Source of the DNA: an uncultured Paludibacter sp.
GTDB lineage: Bacteria; Bacteroidota; Bacteroidia; Bacteroidales; Paludibacteraceae
Length of the DNA: 64,000 nt
NCBI GenBank assembly: GCA_937897985.1
Contig: CALCBD010000065.1
Coordinates: 1-64,000, forward strand
Direction of reading: 5' to 3'
Shown here: one piece after another, positions 35,578-44,295 of the stretch
Layout: each line of letters begins with the position of its first letter
Numbering within the stretch: the stretch's first letter is position 1
Notes under the pieces: model-generated
What the model was told of the DNA's origin: nothing
What the model saw: the letters and a program-made list of their open reading frames with translations, nothing else
Database searches by the model: none
Program-made: the position numbers and the translations under genes

Positions 35578-36090
35578 TTACTCTGCTACTACTTCGGCAG
35601 TACTTTCAGCAGCTGCAACAGGCGCTTCAACCACTTTCTGAGCTTTAGGAGCAGCAGTTTCGGCTTTCTTCGATGCCGAAGAACGACGTGTACGGGCAGC
35701 CTTCTTAGCAGCTTTTTCCTTCAACATGTTTTCGTTATAGTCAACCAACTCGATAATACACATTTCGGCATTATCACCCAAACGGAAACCTGTACGTAAA
35801 ATACGGGTATAACCACCGGGACGAGTAGCAATTTTCTGAGCTACATTCTGGAACAATTCAGTAATAGCTTCCTTATTCTGTAAATAGCTGAAAACTGTAC
35901 GACGTGAGTGTGTTGTATCTTCTTTTGCTTTTGTAAGCAATGGTTCTACATAAACCTGCAATGCTTTGGCCTTAGCCAGTGTTGTTGCAATTCTCTTATG
36001 TTGAATAAGAGAAGTAGCCATATTGGACAACATTGCCTTTCTGTGAGCCGTTTTACGGCCTAAATGATTAAATTTTTTATTATGTCTCAT
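35578..36090 (-). CDS. rplQ: 50S ribosomal protein L17
   Basis: 170 aa. The conserved L17 core is residues 1-120 (MRHNKKFNHLGRKTAHRKAMLSNMATSLI...). A further 50-residue Ala/Lys/Glu-rich tail (KKAARTRRSSASKK...AAAESTAEVVAE) is low-complexity and seen in other Bacteroidota. Last gene of the ribosomal block, 4 bp after rpoA; the shared terminator follows. Confidence 0.97.
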   Translation of the reverse strand: MRHNKKFNHLGRKTAHRKAMLSNMATSLIQHKRIATTLAKAKALQVYVEPLLTKAKEDTTHSRRTVFSYLQNKEAITELFQNVAQKIATRPGGYTRILRTGFRLGDNAEMCIIELVDYNENMLKEKAAKKAARTRRSSASKKAETAAPKAQKVVEAPVAAAESTAEVVAE

Positions 36091-36094
36091 CTCT

Positions 36095-37087
36095 TTACTC
36101 TTTATCTAATTTATATTTGGCAATATCCATTCCGAAAGAAAGATTCAGGCTTTCTAATTTTTCTTCCAGTTCAGTAAGTGATTTTTTGCCGAAATTGCGG
36201 AATTTAAGCAAATCATGTTTATGGAAGCCGGCCAATTCACCTAAGGTTTCAACATCAGCAGCCTTCAAACAATTCAATGCGCGAACCGACAATTCAAGAT
36301 CAGTTAATTTAGTTTTCAGCAATTGACGCATGTGCAGAATTTCCTCATCAAATTCGTCAGTTCCTTCACCTTCAGTTACTTCTATCGAAATTTTTTCATC
36401 AGAGAACAACATGAAGTGATGAATCAGAATTTTTGCAGCTTCTTTCAATGCATCTTTGGGGTGTATCGAACCATCGGTACTGATTTCGATTACTAATTTT
36501 TCATAATCGGTAACCTGTTCAACGCGATAATTTTCGATGGCATATTTTACATTGCGAATCGGGGTAAAAATTGCGTCGATGGGGATTACACCTATTTCAG
36601 CACCTGATGTTTTGTTGTCTTCAGCAGGAGTATAACCACGACCTTTGTTAATGGTTATATCTATCTGGAAACTTGCAGTAGGATCGAGTTCACATATCAC
36701 CAGCTCGGGGTTTAGCACCTCAAATCCGGTTAAATATTTACCGATATCGCCTGCTTTAAAAACCGACAGGCCCGAAACATTGATGGTAACTTTTTCACTA
36801 TCAGAATCTTCAACAATTTGTTTAAAACGAATCTGTTTCAGATTGAGAATGATATTGGTTACATCATCGATTACACCGGGAATAGTAGAATACTCATGAT
36901 CTATACCTTCGATTTTAATCGAGGTAATTGCAAAACCTTCGAGAGAAGACAAAAGGATACGGCGCAAAGCATTACCTATGGTAATACCGTAACCCGGTTC
37001 CAACGGACGAAATTCAAACTTACCTTGAAAAGCGTCAGCTTCCAACATGATTACCTTTTCAGGCTTTTGAAATGCTAATATAGCCAT
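36095..37087 (-). CDS. rpoA: RNA polymerase alpha subunit
   Basis: 330 aa. The N-terminal dimerisation and assembly domain holds PGYGITIGNALRRILLSSLEG near residues 27-47. The flexible linker is near 235-250. The C-terminal DNA- and activator-binding domain holds LTDLELSVRALNCLKAADVETLGEL and FGKKSLTELEEKL. Full length for the family. Starts 11 bp after rpsD; standard alpha-operon position. Confidence 0.98.
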   Translation of the reverse strand: MAILAFQKPEKVIMLEADAFQGKFEFRPLEPGYGITIGNALRRILLSSLEGFAITSIKIEGIDHEYSTIPGVIDDVTNIILNLKQIRFKQIVEDSDSEKVTINVSGLSVFKAGDIGKYLTGFEVLNPELVICELDPTASFQIDITINKGRGYTPAEDNKTSGAEIGVIPIDAIFTPIRNVKYAIENYRVEQVTDYEKLVIEISTDGSIHPKDALKEAAKILIHHFMLFSDEKISIEVTEGEGTDEFDEEILHMRQLLKTKLTDLELSVRALNCLKAADVETLGELAGFHKHDLLKFRNFGKKSLTELEEKLESLNLSFGMDIAKYKLDKE

Positions 37088-37098
37088 GGTTTCACTTA

Positions 37099-37704
37099 TT
37101 ATTTAGAGTACAACTCAACGATTAACTGTTCTTTGATATTTTCAGGAATATCTTCGCGTTCGGGGATATGCAGATATGTACCCGACATCGAAGCTGCGTT
37201 CCATTCAATCCAGGGATATTTTGTATGGTTAAATCCGTTTAAAGATTCAGCTATTACTTCCATCGATTTGTTTTTTTCACGTACAGCAACCACCTGACCG
37301 GGACGTACATGATAAGAAGGGATATTTACGACCTGACCATCAACAGTTATATGTTTGTGACTTACCAACTGACGTGCACCGGCGCGTGTTGGCGATAAGC
37401 CTAAACGATAAACGAGATTATCAAGGCGTGATTCCAGTAACTGCAACAAAATAACACCGGTTACACCAGGTTTACTTTGAGCTTTTTCATACAGATTACG
37501 GAATTGATTTTCCAAAACACCATAAGTATATTTGGCTTTTTGTTTTTCGCGCAACTGAATGCCATATTCCGACGTTTTTTTACGACGTCCCTGACCATGT
37601 TGTCCCGGAGGATAGTTCTTTTTCGATAACACTTTGTCAGGTCCGAAAATAGCTTCACCAAATTTGCGGGCAATTCTTGATTTTGGTCCGATATATCTTG
37701 CCAT
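37099..37704 (-). CDS. rpsD: 30S ribosomal protein S4
   Basis: 201 aa, a primary 16S rRNA binder and usual autoregulator of the alpha operon. MARYIGPKSRIARKFGEAIFG at the start is the zinc-free type with no N-terminal cysteines. The S4 RNA-binding domain is near residues 92-155 (ESRLDNLVYRLGLSPTRAGARQLVSHKHITVDG). The 172-bp gap upstream is one of the larger ones in the block. Confidence 0.97.
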   Translation of the reverse strand: MARYIGPKSRIARKFGEAIFGPDKVLSKKNYPPGQHGQGRRKKTSEYGIQLREKQKAKYTYGVLENQFRNLYEKAQSKPGVTGVILLQLLESRLDNLVYRLGLSPTRAGARQLVSHKHITVDGQVVNIPSYHVRPGQVVAVREKNKSMEVIAESLNGFNHTKYPWIEWNAASMSGTYLHIPEREDIPENIKEQLIVELYSK

Positions 37705-37876
37705 TTTATTCTTTTATTTTTAATTATTATTAAAGATTCGTGTTCTCCGGTTTTACATTGATACAGCCGCGACTGCTGAGAGGTTTTAGTTCTGCAATCC
37801 AAATCAGTGTGTGAACCTGATAATCACGGATTAGTTAATTTTCATTTCCCGACAGTTTTCGGGATAAATTATCAAA
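37705..37876. other. rpsK-rpsD gap with a hairpin
   Basis: 172 bp. Contains the hairpin TCCCGACAGTTTTCGGGA (37847-37864) just after the rpsK stop. It could be a site for S4-type control or processing, but I cannot tell. A minus-strand frame overlapping rpsD here is a shadow of rpsD. Confidence 0.4.
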
Positions 37877-38266
37877 TTATACTCTTCTGCGTTTTGGAGG
37901 ACGACAACCGTTGTGCGGAAGTGGTGTAACATCTATAATCTCAGTTACTTCAATTCCTGCACCATGAATGGTACGAATTGCAGACTCACGACCATTACCC
38001 GGTCCTTTTACATAGGCTTTTACTTTACGTAAGCCTAAATCAAATGCAACTTTAGAGCAATCCTGAGCGGCCATTTGAGCTGCATAGGGAGTGTTTTTCT
38101 TTGAGCCACGGAATCCCATTTTACCTGCCGATGACCACGAAATTACCTGTCCGTCACCATTGGTAAGTGTTACAATAATGTTATTAAAAGAAGAGTGTAC
38201 ATGTAATTGACCTACACCATCAACTTTAACGATTCTTTTTTTGGCTGCAACTGTTTTCTTTGCCAT
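37877..38266 (-). CDS. rpsK: 30S ribosomal protein S11
   Basis: 129 aa, lines the mRNA exit side of the 30S platform. HVHSSFNNIIVTLTNGDGQVISWSSAG and the C-terminal DVTPLPHNGCRPPKRRRV are diagnostic. Standard length. 50 bp after rpsM. Confidence 0.98.
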   Translation of the reverse strand: MAKKTVAAKKRIVKVDGVGQLHVHSSFNNIIVTLTNGDGQVISWSSAGKMGFRGSKKNTPYAAQMAAQDCSKVAFDLGLRKVKAYVKGPGNGRESAIRTIHGAGIEVTEIIDVTPLPHNGCRPPKRRRV

Positions 38267-38316
38267 ATTATTTCAATAATTATTTAGCTTTTCTAAAATT
38301 CGCTAACAGTTAAACC

Positions 38317-38697
38317 TTATTTAGTTGCTTTTTTCTTGTTAGCAACTGTTTTCTTTTTACCTTTACGTGTACGAGCGTTATTCTTCGTACTCTGTCCTCT
38401 CAACGGGAGGCCGATACGGTGACGTACTCCGCGGTAGCAACCGATGTCCATCAAACGTTTGATGTTCAATTGCACTTCCGAACGAAGATCACCTTCTACT
38501 TTGTATCCGGCACCAATGATTTCGCGGATTTTAGCTGCTTGGTCGTCAGTCCAGTCTTTGACTTTAATGTTGATGTCAACACCTGCTTCATCTAAAATCT
38601 TTTTTGCATTACTGCGACCTATTCCGTAGATATAAGTCAATCCAACTTCCCCTCTTTTGTTTTGGGGTAAATCTACTCCGACAATTCTTATAGCCAT
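38317..38697 (-). CDS. rpsM: 30S ribosomal protein S13
   Basis: 126 aa, in the head of the 30S subunit at the bridge to 50S. MAIRIVGVDLPQNKRGEVGLTYIYGIGRSNAKKIL at the N-terminus and CYRGVRHRIGLPLRGQSTKNNARTRKG near the C-terminus with a lysine-rich tail. Follows rpmJ by 32 bp. Confidence 0.98.
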   Translation of the reverse strand: MAIRIVGVDLPQNKRGEVGLTYIYGIGRSNAKKILDEAGVDINIKVKDWTDDQAAKIREIIGAGYKVEGDLRSEVQLNIKRLMDIGCYRGVRHRIGLPLRGQSTKNNARTRKGKKKTVANKKKATK

Positions 38698-38729
38698 AAA
38701 CTTAATTTATTTTGCTTATAAAATTTTAA

Positions 38730-38846
38730 TTAACCCTGACGTTGTTTGTACTTGGGGTTTTTTTTGTTAATTACATACAAGCGGCCTTTACGGCGTACGA
38801 TTTTGCAATCGTCTGTGCGCTTTTTTACTGAAGCTCTTACTTTCAT
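38730..38846 (-). CDS. rpmJ: 50S ribosomal protein L36
   Basis: 38 aa: MKVRASVKKRTDDCKIVRR-KGRLYVINKKNPKYKQRQG (hyphen added for readability). It has only one cysteine, so this is the zinc-free form of L36. Start ATG at 38846, stop TAA at 38730-38732. It lies between infA and rpsM as in other Bacteroidota. The 136-bp gap to infA carries a decayed GC-rich inverted-repeat pair. Confidence 0.96.
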   Translation of the reverse strand: MKVRASVKKRTDDCKIVRRKGRLYVINKKNPKYKQRQG

Positions 38847-38982
38847 AATGAATGAATTATATGCCCCCCGACCCCCTGAAGGGGGAGTTCGGAAGAATTA
38901 TTTTTTGTTTTTATTAATATTCAGAATTACTTCGTTTTAACTTTCTGATCCTTTTCCCTTTTCAGGGAATGAGCAGACAGAT
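38847..38982. repeat. GC-rich inverted-repeat element in the infA-rpmJ gap (partly decayed)
   Basis: One arm is clear: GCCCCCCGACCCCCTGAA followed by GGGGGAGTTCGG (38863-38892), including the hairpin CCCCC-TGAA-GGGGG. The partner arm near 38952-38970 (CCTTTTCCCTTTTCAGGGAA) is degraded. It belongs to the same family as the elements at 43924, 50481 and 50896. Confidence 0.65.
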
Positions 38983-39201
38983 TTATTTGTACCTGAACGA
39001 GATTCTTCCTTTGGATAAATCGTATGGTGACATTTCAACTTTTACTTTGTCGCCGGGCAAAATTTTAATATAATGCATACGCATTTTTCCTGAAATATGC
39101 GCAGTGATTACGTGACCGTTTTCTAATTCAACCCGAAACATAGCATTTGATAATGCCTCGATGATTGTCCCGTCCTGTTCAATTGCTGCTTGTTTGGCCA
39201 T
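38983..39201 (-). CDS. infA: translation initiation factor IF-1
   Basis: 72 aa single OB-fold protein that binds the A site of the 30S subunit during initiation. MAKQAAIEQDGTIIEALSNAMFRVELENGH, with ISGKMRMHYIKILPGDKV in the centre. Exact family length. 4 bp after map. Confidence 0.98.
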   Translation of the reverse strand: MAKQAAIEQDGTIIEALSNAMFRVELENGHVITAHISGKMRMHYIKILPGDKVKVEMSPYDLSKGRISFRYK

Positions 39202-39205
39202 AAAA

Positions 39206-39991
39206 TTATATTGCTTTGTTGCCTAATACTTGTTCTATATATTCAAAACCTGAAAGAATATCCGCTTTTCCGTGTCTGACAGCTATCGAATGCTCAAAAT
39301 GTGCCGAAGGTTTTCTGTCGAGTGTCCGGGTTGTCCAGCCATCTTTCTCAAAAACCAGATTTCTTGTTCCCAGATTGATCATTGGTTCGATGGCAATAGT
39401 CATCCCTGACTTTAACATTACTCCATTTCCTTTTCTTCCGTAATTCGGAACTTCCGGCGATTCGTGTAATTTCCGGCCAACACCGTGACCAATCATTTCA
39501 CGAACTACAGAATAACCTCTTTCTTCGCAATACACCTGAATTGCATTTCCGATATCACCAATACGTTTACCTTCAACAGCCTGTTCAATTCCCTTAAAAA
39601 GTGATTCTTTAGTTGTTTTCAACAAAGAAACAATCTCCGGATCAACTTCGCCCACACAAAAAGTATAAGCTGAATCACCATGGAAACCATTTTTGTAAGC
39701 GCCACAATCGACAGAGATAATATCACCTTCCTTTAAAATTACTTTTTCAGAAGGAATTCCGTGAACCACCTGATCGTTGACCGATGTACAAATCGACTTC
39801 GGAAAACCGCCATATCCGAGAAAACCCGGGACGGCTCCGTTATCTCTTATAAATTCATCTGCAACCTTGTTCAATTGTTCGGTACTTACACCGGGAGCAA
39901 TTATTTTAGCTACTTCAGCTAACGTTTTAGCCACTATCTGATTACTGATTCGAAGCAATTCAATCTCTTCATCAGTTTTTAAAAAAATCAT
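39206..39991 (-). CDS. map: methionine aminopeptidase, type I
   Basis: 261 aa. Removes the initiator methionine from nascent proteins. Di-metal pita-bread fold: the first ligand Asp lies in SVDCGAYKNGFHGDSAYTF, which holds the second one too; the His ligand is in GHGVGRKLHE, the Glu ligand in AIEPMINLG and the last Glu near the C-terminal HFEHSIAV. Between secY and infA, the common placement in this phylum. Confidence 0.97.
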   Translation of the reverse strand: MIFLKTDEEIELLRISNQIVAKTLAEVAKIIAPGVSTEQLNKVADEFIRDNGAVPGFLGYGGFPKSICTSVNDQVVHGIPSEKVILKEGDIISVDCGAYKNGFHGDSAYTFCVGEVDPEIVSLLKTTKESLFKGIEQAVEGKRIGDIGNAIQVYCEERGYSVVREMIGHGVGRKLHESPEVPNYGRKGNGVMLKSGMTIAIEPMINLGTRNLVFEKDGWTTRTLDRKPSAHFEHSIAVRHGKADILSGFEYIEQVLGNKAI

Positions 39992-40002
39992 TTTTTCGGT
40001 TT

Positions 40003-41343
40003 TTAGTAGGCAGAAGCTCCGCCTGTACGTCCTTTTATTCTACCAGTCTTCATTAATCCGTCATAATGACGCATCAACAAATGACTTTCGATTTGTTGTA
40101 AAGTATCCAATACCACACCTACCAGAATCAACAGGGAAGTTCCTCCGAAAAACTGAGCAAATGAATCATTCAGTCCCAACAATTTAGCGAAAGCAGGCAT
40201 AATTGCTACAATAGCCAAAAAGATGGATCCGGGTAAAGTAATACGCGACATGATTTCGTCGAGGTACTCAGCTGTACGTTTTCCGGGTTTAATACCGGGA
40301 ATAAAACCATTGTTACGTTTCATTTCTTCTGCCATTTGAGTTGGATTGATAGTGATTGCAGTATAAAAATATGTAAATGCAACAATCAGCAAACCAAAAA
40401 CAAAGTTATACCAGAACCCGGTATTGTTCATAAATGCACCCACAAAACTGCTTACAGCTTCGGAATGAGCAAAACCGGCAAGTGTAAGTGGAATAAACAT
40501 GATAGCCTGAGCAAAAATGATAGGCATTACACCGGCTGCATTAATCTTCAGCGGGATATACTGACGTACGCCACCATACTGTTTATTACCAACTACGCGT
40601 TTTGCGTATTGTACCGGAATTTTACGTGTACCCTGTACCAGCATGATTGAAGCTCCGATTACGACCAACAGGAAAACTATTTCGAGTAAGAACATAACCA
40701 AACCACCACCTGCATCGGTTAACCGGGAAGCAAATTCCTTGATTACAGCTCCGGGGAAACGAGAAATAATACCAACGAGAATGATAAAAGAAATACCGTT
40801 ACCAATTCCTTTGTCGGTGATACGTTCACCCAACCACATTACAAACATACTACCACCGGCAAGAATAAGTGTCGTCGAGGCTGTAAAGAAAAAACCTGTT
40901 GGTAAAGCAGAACCTGCCTGGGCCAACTGAACACTTAAGTTGATTAAATACGATGGACCCTGAAGTAACAGGATTAAAACTGTAAGATAACGGGTGTATT
41001 GATTCATTTTACGACGTCCGCTTTCACCTTCGCGTTGCATTTTCTGGAAATAGGGAACTGCAATTGTCAGAAGCTGAATAACGATAGAAGCCGAGATATA
41101 AGGCATTATACCTAAGGCAAATACCGATGCATTATGAAAAGCACCACCTGAGAACATATCCAACAATGCTAATAAACCACCACTGGTTTGAGCTTTCAAC
41201 GCGGTCAACGCGGTTGGGTCAATACCCGGAAGAACGATGAACGAACCGAATCGATAAACTAATACAAGCAGGACAGTTGTAAGAAGTCGGCTTCGAAGGT
41301 CTTCGATTTTCCAAATATTTTTAAGTGTCTCTATGAATTTCAT
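40003..41343 (-). CDS. secY: Sec translocon channel subunit SecY
   Basis: 446 aa inner-membrane protein with ten predicted helices. N-terminal MKFIETLKNIWKIEDLRSRLL, the plug region after PGIDPTAL, and cytoplasmic loops VQGTRKIPVQYAKR and MKRNNGFIPGIKPGKRTAEYL, which contact the ribosome and SecA. It forms SecYEG for export of the many signal-peptide proteins in this window. 4 bp after rplO. Confidence 0.97.
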   Translation of the reverse strand: MKFIETLKNIWKIEDLRSRLLTTVLLVLVYRFGSFIVLPGIDPTALTALKAQTSGGLLALLDMFSGGAFHNASVFALGIMPYISASIVIQLLTIAVPYFQKMQREGESGRRKMNQYTRYLTVLILLLQGPSYLINLSVQLAQAGSALPTGFFFTASTTLILAGGSMFVMWLGERITDKGIGNGISFIILVGIISRFPGAVIKEFASRLTDAGGGLVMFLLEIVFLLVVIGASIMLVQGTRKIPVQYAKRVVGNKQYGGVRQYIPLKINAAGVMPIIFAQAIMFIPLTLAGFAHSEAVSSFVGAFMNNTGFWYNFVFGLLIVAFTYFYTAITINPTQMAEEMKRNNGFIPGIKPGKRTAEYLDEIMSRITLPGSIFLAIVAIMPAFAKLLGLNDSFAQFFGGTSLLILVGVVLDTLQQIESHLLMRHYDGLMKTGRIKGRTGGASAY

Positions 41344-41347
41344 GCGA

Positions 41348-41794
41348 TTATAATTTTACTACGGTTCCACCTGCAGCCACGATTGCTTCTTCGGCCGATT
41401 TAGAAAATGCATTTGCTTCAACATCAATTTTAGTAGTCAAAGCACCTTTACCCAAAATCTTAACTAAAGCAGTTTTTGAAACGAATCCGGCTTCGCGCAA
41501 TTCAGTCAAACCTATTTTAGAAAGTTTTGCACTCACAGCCAGAGCATCGAGTGTTTCGATATTGATTGCTTTATACTCTACACGATTTACGTTTTTGAAA
41601 CCAAATTTAGGCAAACGACGTTGAATAGGCATCTGTCCACCTTCGAAACCAATTTTTTTGGAGTATCCCGAACGTGATTTTTGTCCTTTGTGCCCTTTTG
41701 TAGAAGTTCCGCCTAAACCTGAACCGGTACCACGACCAATTCTTTTACGGGTTTGTACAGAGCCTGCTGCAGGGGTTAAATTACTTAAATTCAT
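41348..41794 (-). CDS. rplO: 50S ribosomal protein L15
   Basis: 148 aa. Glycine-rich N-terminus (RKRIGRGTGSGLGGTSTKGHKGQKSRSGY) that threads into 23S rRNA, then the mixed alpha/beta C-terminal domain. 31 bp after rpmD. Confidence 0.98.
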   Translation of the reverse strand: MNLSNLTPAAGSVQTRKRIGRGTGSGLGGTSTKGHKGQKSRSGYSKKIGFEGGQMPIQRRLPKFGFKNVNRVEYKAINIETLDALAVSAKLSKIGLTELREAGFVSKTALVKILGKGALTTKIDVEANAFSKSAEEAIVAAGGTVVKL

Positions 41795-41825
41795 ATCTTT
41801 TTATTTAAAGAGTCTAAGAATAATA

Positions 41826-42002
41826 TTATTTTATTACTTCTACCAAGTGTTTCACTTTGTTGACCATACCCAGAATTTGGGGAGTAGCCTCGTGTTCAAC
41901 TACGGCATTCATTTTTTTCAAACCCAATGCTTCCAAAGTCAATTTTTGAGTTTTCGGAGATTTGATTTTACTACGAACCTGTTTAATTTTTATTGTTGCC
42001 AT
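41826..42002 (-). CDS. rpmD: 50S ribosomal protein L30
   Basis: 58 aa: MATIKIKQVRSKIKSPKTQK, then LTLEALGLKKMNAVVEHEAT, then PQILGMVNKVKHLVEVIK. Start ATG at 42002, stop TAA at 41826-41828. Standard L30 length and pattern (LGL-KK, ILGM, KHLV). Lies between rpsE (12-bp gap) and rplO. Confidence 0.95.
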   Translation of the reverse strand: MATIKIKQVRSKIKSPKTQKLTLEALGLKKMNAVVEHEATPQILGMVNKVKHLVEVIK

Positions 42003-42014
42003 AATTTTTTTTTA

Positions 42015-42521
42015 TTAACCGTTAAACACTGTATCGAGTGACACACCGCGGTTTTGAGCCACAGTATGTGCATCGCGCAGCTCACCTAAAGCTACTATTG
42101 TTGCTTTTACGAGGTTGTGTGGATTTGATGAGCCTTTTGATTTAGCCAAAACGTCGGTCACACCTACACTTTCGAGTACGGCACGCATAGCACCACCCGC
42201 TTTAACTCCTGTACCCTGCGATGCAGGTTGAATATAAACCTGAGCTCCACCAAATTTAGCAAGCTGTTCGTGAGGAATGGTTCCATTCAGCACAGGCACC
42301 CTGATAAGGTTCTTTTTAGCAGCTTCGGTACCTTTTGCGATAGCAGCTGTTACTTCACCTGCTTTTCCAAGTCCCCAACCTACAATTCCATCTTCATTTC
42401 CTACCACTACAATAGCCGAAAAACTGAAGGTACGTCCTCCTTTTGTTACTTTGGTAACGCGGTTTACAGCTACTAATCTGTCTTTTAATTCCAGATCGTT
42501 GGTCGTTTTTACTTTATTCAT
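42015..42521 (-). CDS. rpsE: 30S ribosomal protein S5
   Basis: 168 aa, contributes to decoding accuracy and mRNA unwinding. The double-stranded RNA-binding-like N-terminal half (RVTKVTKGGRTFSFSAIVVVGNEDGIVGWGLGKAGEV) is followed by GTGVKAGGAMRAVLESVGV. Standard length. Confidence 0.98.
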   Translation of the reverse strand: MNKVKTTNDLELKDRLVAVNRVTKVTKGGRTFSFSAIVVVGNEDGIVGWGLGKAGEVTAAIAKGTEAAKKNLIRVPVLNGTIPHEQLAKFGGAQVYIQPASQGTGVKAGGAMRAVLESVGVTDVLAKSKGSSNPHNLVKATIVALGELRDAHTVAQNRGVSLDTVFNG

Positions 42522-42539
42522 ATCTGTTGCCTTGCTTTA

Positions 42540-42884
42540 TTAAAATTTAAGACCCGCTTCGCGAGCAGCGTCAGCTAATTGTTTAACTCTTCCGTGGTAA
42601 AGGTAACCGTTACGATCGAATACCACTTCTGTAATTCCGGCTTCCTGAGCAACCTTAGCTACCAGAGCGCCTACTTTTGCAGCTTGTTCAATTTTGGTTA
42701 CTTTATCTTTTAATCCTTTTGATGAGGCCGAAGCTAAAGTCACACCCTGAACATCGTCGATCAATTGGGCATAAATATTTGTATTGCTTCTGAACACTGT
42801 CAAACGGGGTTTTTGAGCAGTACCCGACACTTTGTGACGGATATGTGCTTTTATTCTGGTTCTTCTATCTGAATTTTTTGTCAT
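42540..42884 (-). CDS. rplR: 50S ribosomal protein L18
   Basis: 114 aa, binds 5S rRNA with L5. RRTRIKAHIRHKVSGTAQKPRLTVFRSNTNIYAQLIDD and C-terminal FDRNGYLYHGRVKQLADAAREAGLKF are diagnostic. Confidence 0.98.
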   Translation of the reverse strand: MTKNSDRRTRIKAHIRHKVSGTAQKPRLTVFRSNTNIYAQLIDDVQGVTLASASSKGLKDKVTKIEQAAKVGALVAKVAQEAGITEVVFDRNGYLYHGRVKQLADAAREAGLKF

Positions 42885-42905
42885 GATTTCACAAGTTTAC
42901 GTAAA

Positions 42906-43460
42906 TTATTTTTTACCTGCAGATTTACCTGCTTTACGGCGAATAACTTCACCCACAAAACGTACACCTTTTCCTTTGTATGGTTCCGGTTTGCGGAATG
43001 AGCGTATTTTTGCGCAAACCTGACCAATCAATTGTTTGTCTGCACTTTCTAAAATAATCAAAGGATTTTGATTACGTTCATTTTTGGTTTCCACTTTAAT
43101 TTCGGCCGGTAAACCTAAAAATATATTATGAGTATAACCCAAAGCAAGTTCTAAAACCTGACCCTGATTTGAAACGCGGTAACCCACACCAACCAGTTCT
43201 AATTTCTTCTGATAACCTTCGGAAACTCCGATGACCATATTTTGAATCAGCGAACGATATAATCCATGCATCGAACGGTTTGCTTTTTCATCATCCGGAC
43301 GGCTTACGATACATGCATTTCCTTCAACCGATACTGTAATATTAGGGTTGATATCCTGGGTTAATGTACCTTTTGGTCCTTTAACGGTTACTACGTTATT
43401 TACGGCATTTACTGTAACACCGGCAGGAATGTTAATGGGTAATTTTCCTATTCTTGACAT
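42906..43460 (-). CDS. rplF: 50S ribosomal protein L6
   Basis: 184 aa, two repeated alpha/beta domains near the factor-binding stalk. MSRIGKLPINIPAGVTV at the start; RSFRKPEPYKGKGVRF near residues 152-167 is the L6 signature. Confidence 0.98.
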   Translation of the reverse strand: MSRIGKLPINIPAGVTVNAVNNVVTVKGPKGTLTQDINPNITVSVEGNACIVSRPDDEKANRSMHGLYRSLIQNMVIGVSEGYQKKLELVGVGYRVSNQGQVLELALGYTHNIFLGLPAEIKVETKNERNQNPLIILESADKQLIGQVCAKIRSFRKPEPYKGKGVRFVGEVIRRKAGKSAGKK

Positions 43461-43478
43461 TTTTCTTTCCTCCTTCTA

Positions 43479-43874
43479 TTAATAAATGTAACAAATAACT
43501 TCACCACCGATATTCATATCAGCAGCTTCCTTGTTGGTCATAACACCTTTCGAAGTAGAAAGAATAGCTATACCCAAACCGTTCAATACACGTGGCATTT
43601 CTTTGTGACCCACATATTGACGAAGTCCGGGGGTTGAAACGCGAATCAATTTTTTAATTGAATTCACTTTGTTGACCGGATCATATTTCAGGGCTATTTT
43701 GATAGTTCCCTGAGGTCCGTCTTCAACAAATATGTAATTAAGAATGTAACCCTTTTCGAGCAGGATACGGGTTATTTCTTTTTTTAAGTTCGATGCAGGA
43801 ACTTCCACTACACGGTGATTAGCCTTGATAGCGTTCCGCAATCGGGTTAAATAATCTGCGATTGGATCTGTCAT
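43479..43874 (-). CDS. rpsH: 30S ribosomal protein S8
   Basis: 131 aa, binds the central domain of 16S rRNA and usually represses the spc operon. MTDPIADYLTRLRNAI at the start, C-terminal RVLNGLGIAILSTSKGVMTNKEA. Preceded by a 140-bp gap with a paired GC-rich repeat, unusual inside the otherwise tight spc run. Confidence 0.98.
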   Translation of the reverse strand: MTDPIADYLTRLRNAIKANHRVVEVPASNLKKEITRILLEKGYILNYIFVEDGPQGTIKIALKYDPVNKVNSIKKLIRVSTPGLRQYVGHKEMPRVLNGLGIAILSTSKGVMTNKEAADMNIGGEVICYIY

Positions 43875-43923
43875 ATTAATTGTTTTTTAAATTGATCCCG
43901 GCTGCCGGGACAATATTTAATGT

Positions 43924-44017
43924 GCCTCCTCAACCCCCCACAGGGGGAATTTAAGAAGCGGTTAATTCATTTAATTAGTAAACACACTAATTCCCCCTGT
44001 GGGGGTTAGGGGGCTTA
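43924..44017. repeat. GC-rich inverted-repeat element between rpsN and rpsH
   Basis: Left arm GCCTCCTCAACCCCCCACAG plus GGGGGAATT (43924-43952). Right arm AATTCCCCCTGTGGGGG plus TTAGGGGGCTTA (43989-44017). The arms are inverted copies and would fold the whole gap into a long stem; each arm also has its own CCCCC-loop-GGGGG hairpin. The right arm ends exactly on the rpsN stop codon (44015-44017). Confidence 0.85.
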
Positions 44018-44284
44018 CCAGCTTGCTTTTTTAACTCCCGGGATTAAGCCTTTAGAAGCCATTTCGCGGAACTGGATACGTGAAATACCAAATTGACGCA
44101 TATATCCTTTCGGACGACCGGTAATTTTACAACGGTTGTGCACACGGATAGGCGATGAGTTTCTTGGTAAAGCCTGAAGACCATCGTAATTTCCTTCAGC
44201 AATCAGACTTTCACGTTTTGCAGCGAATTTTGCAACCAGTTTGGCTCTTTTAACCTCACGGGCTTTCATTGATTCTTTTGCCAT
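44015..44284 (-). CDS. rpsN: 30S ribosomal protein S14 (zinc-independent)
   Basis: 89 aa, the longer form without the CxxC zinc pairs. SSPIRVHNRCKITGRPKGYMRQFGISRIQFREMA is the signature. 11 bp after rplE. Its stop codon is the first triplet of the GC-rich repeat element. Confidence 0.97.
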   Translation of the reverse strand: MAKESMKAREVKRAKLVAKFAAKRESLIAEGNYDGLQALPRNSSPIRVHNRCKITGRPKGYMRQFGISRIQFREMASKGLIPGVKKASW

Positions 44285-44295
44285 TGTATCTTTAG

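Noticed and set aside
37461..37802. 113-codon minus-strand frame overlapping rpsD
   Set aside because: It overlaps the conserved rpsD gene in another frame and has no family similarity.
41826..42002. Possible frameshift in rpmD
   Set aside because: A first reading seemed to break the frame at a G run near 41878; recounting from the printed lines gives four G residues and an intact 58-aa L30.
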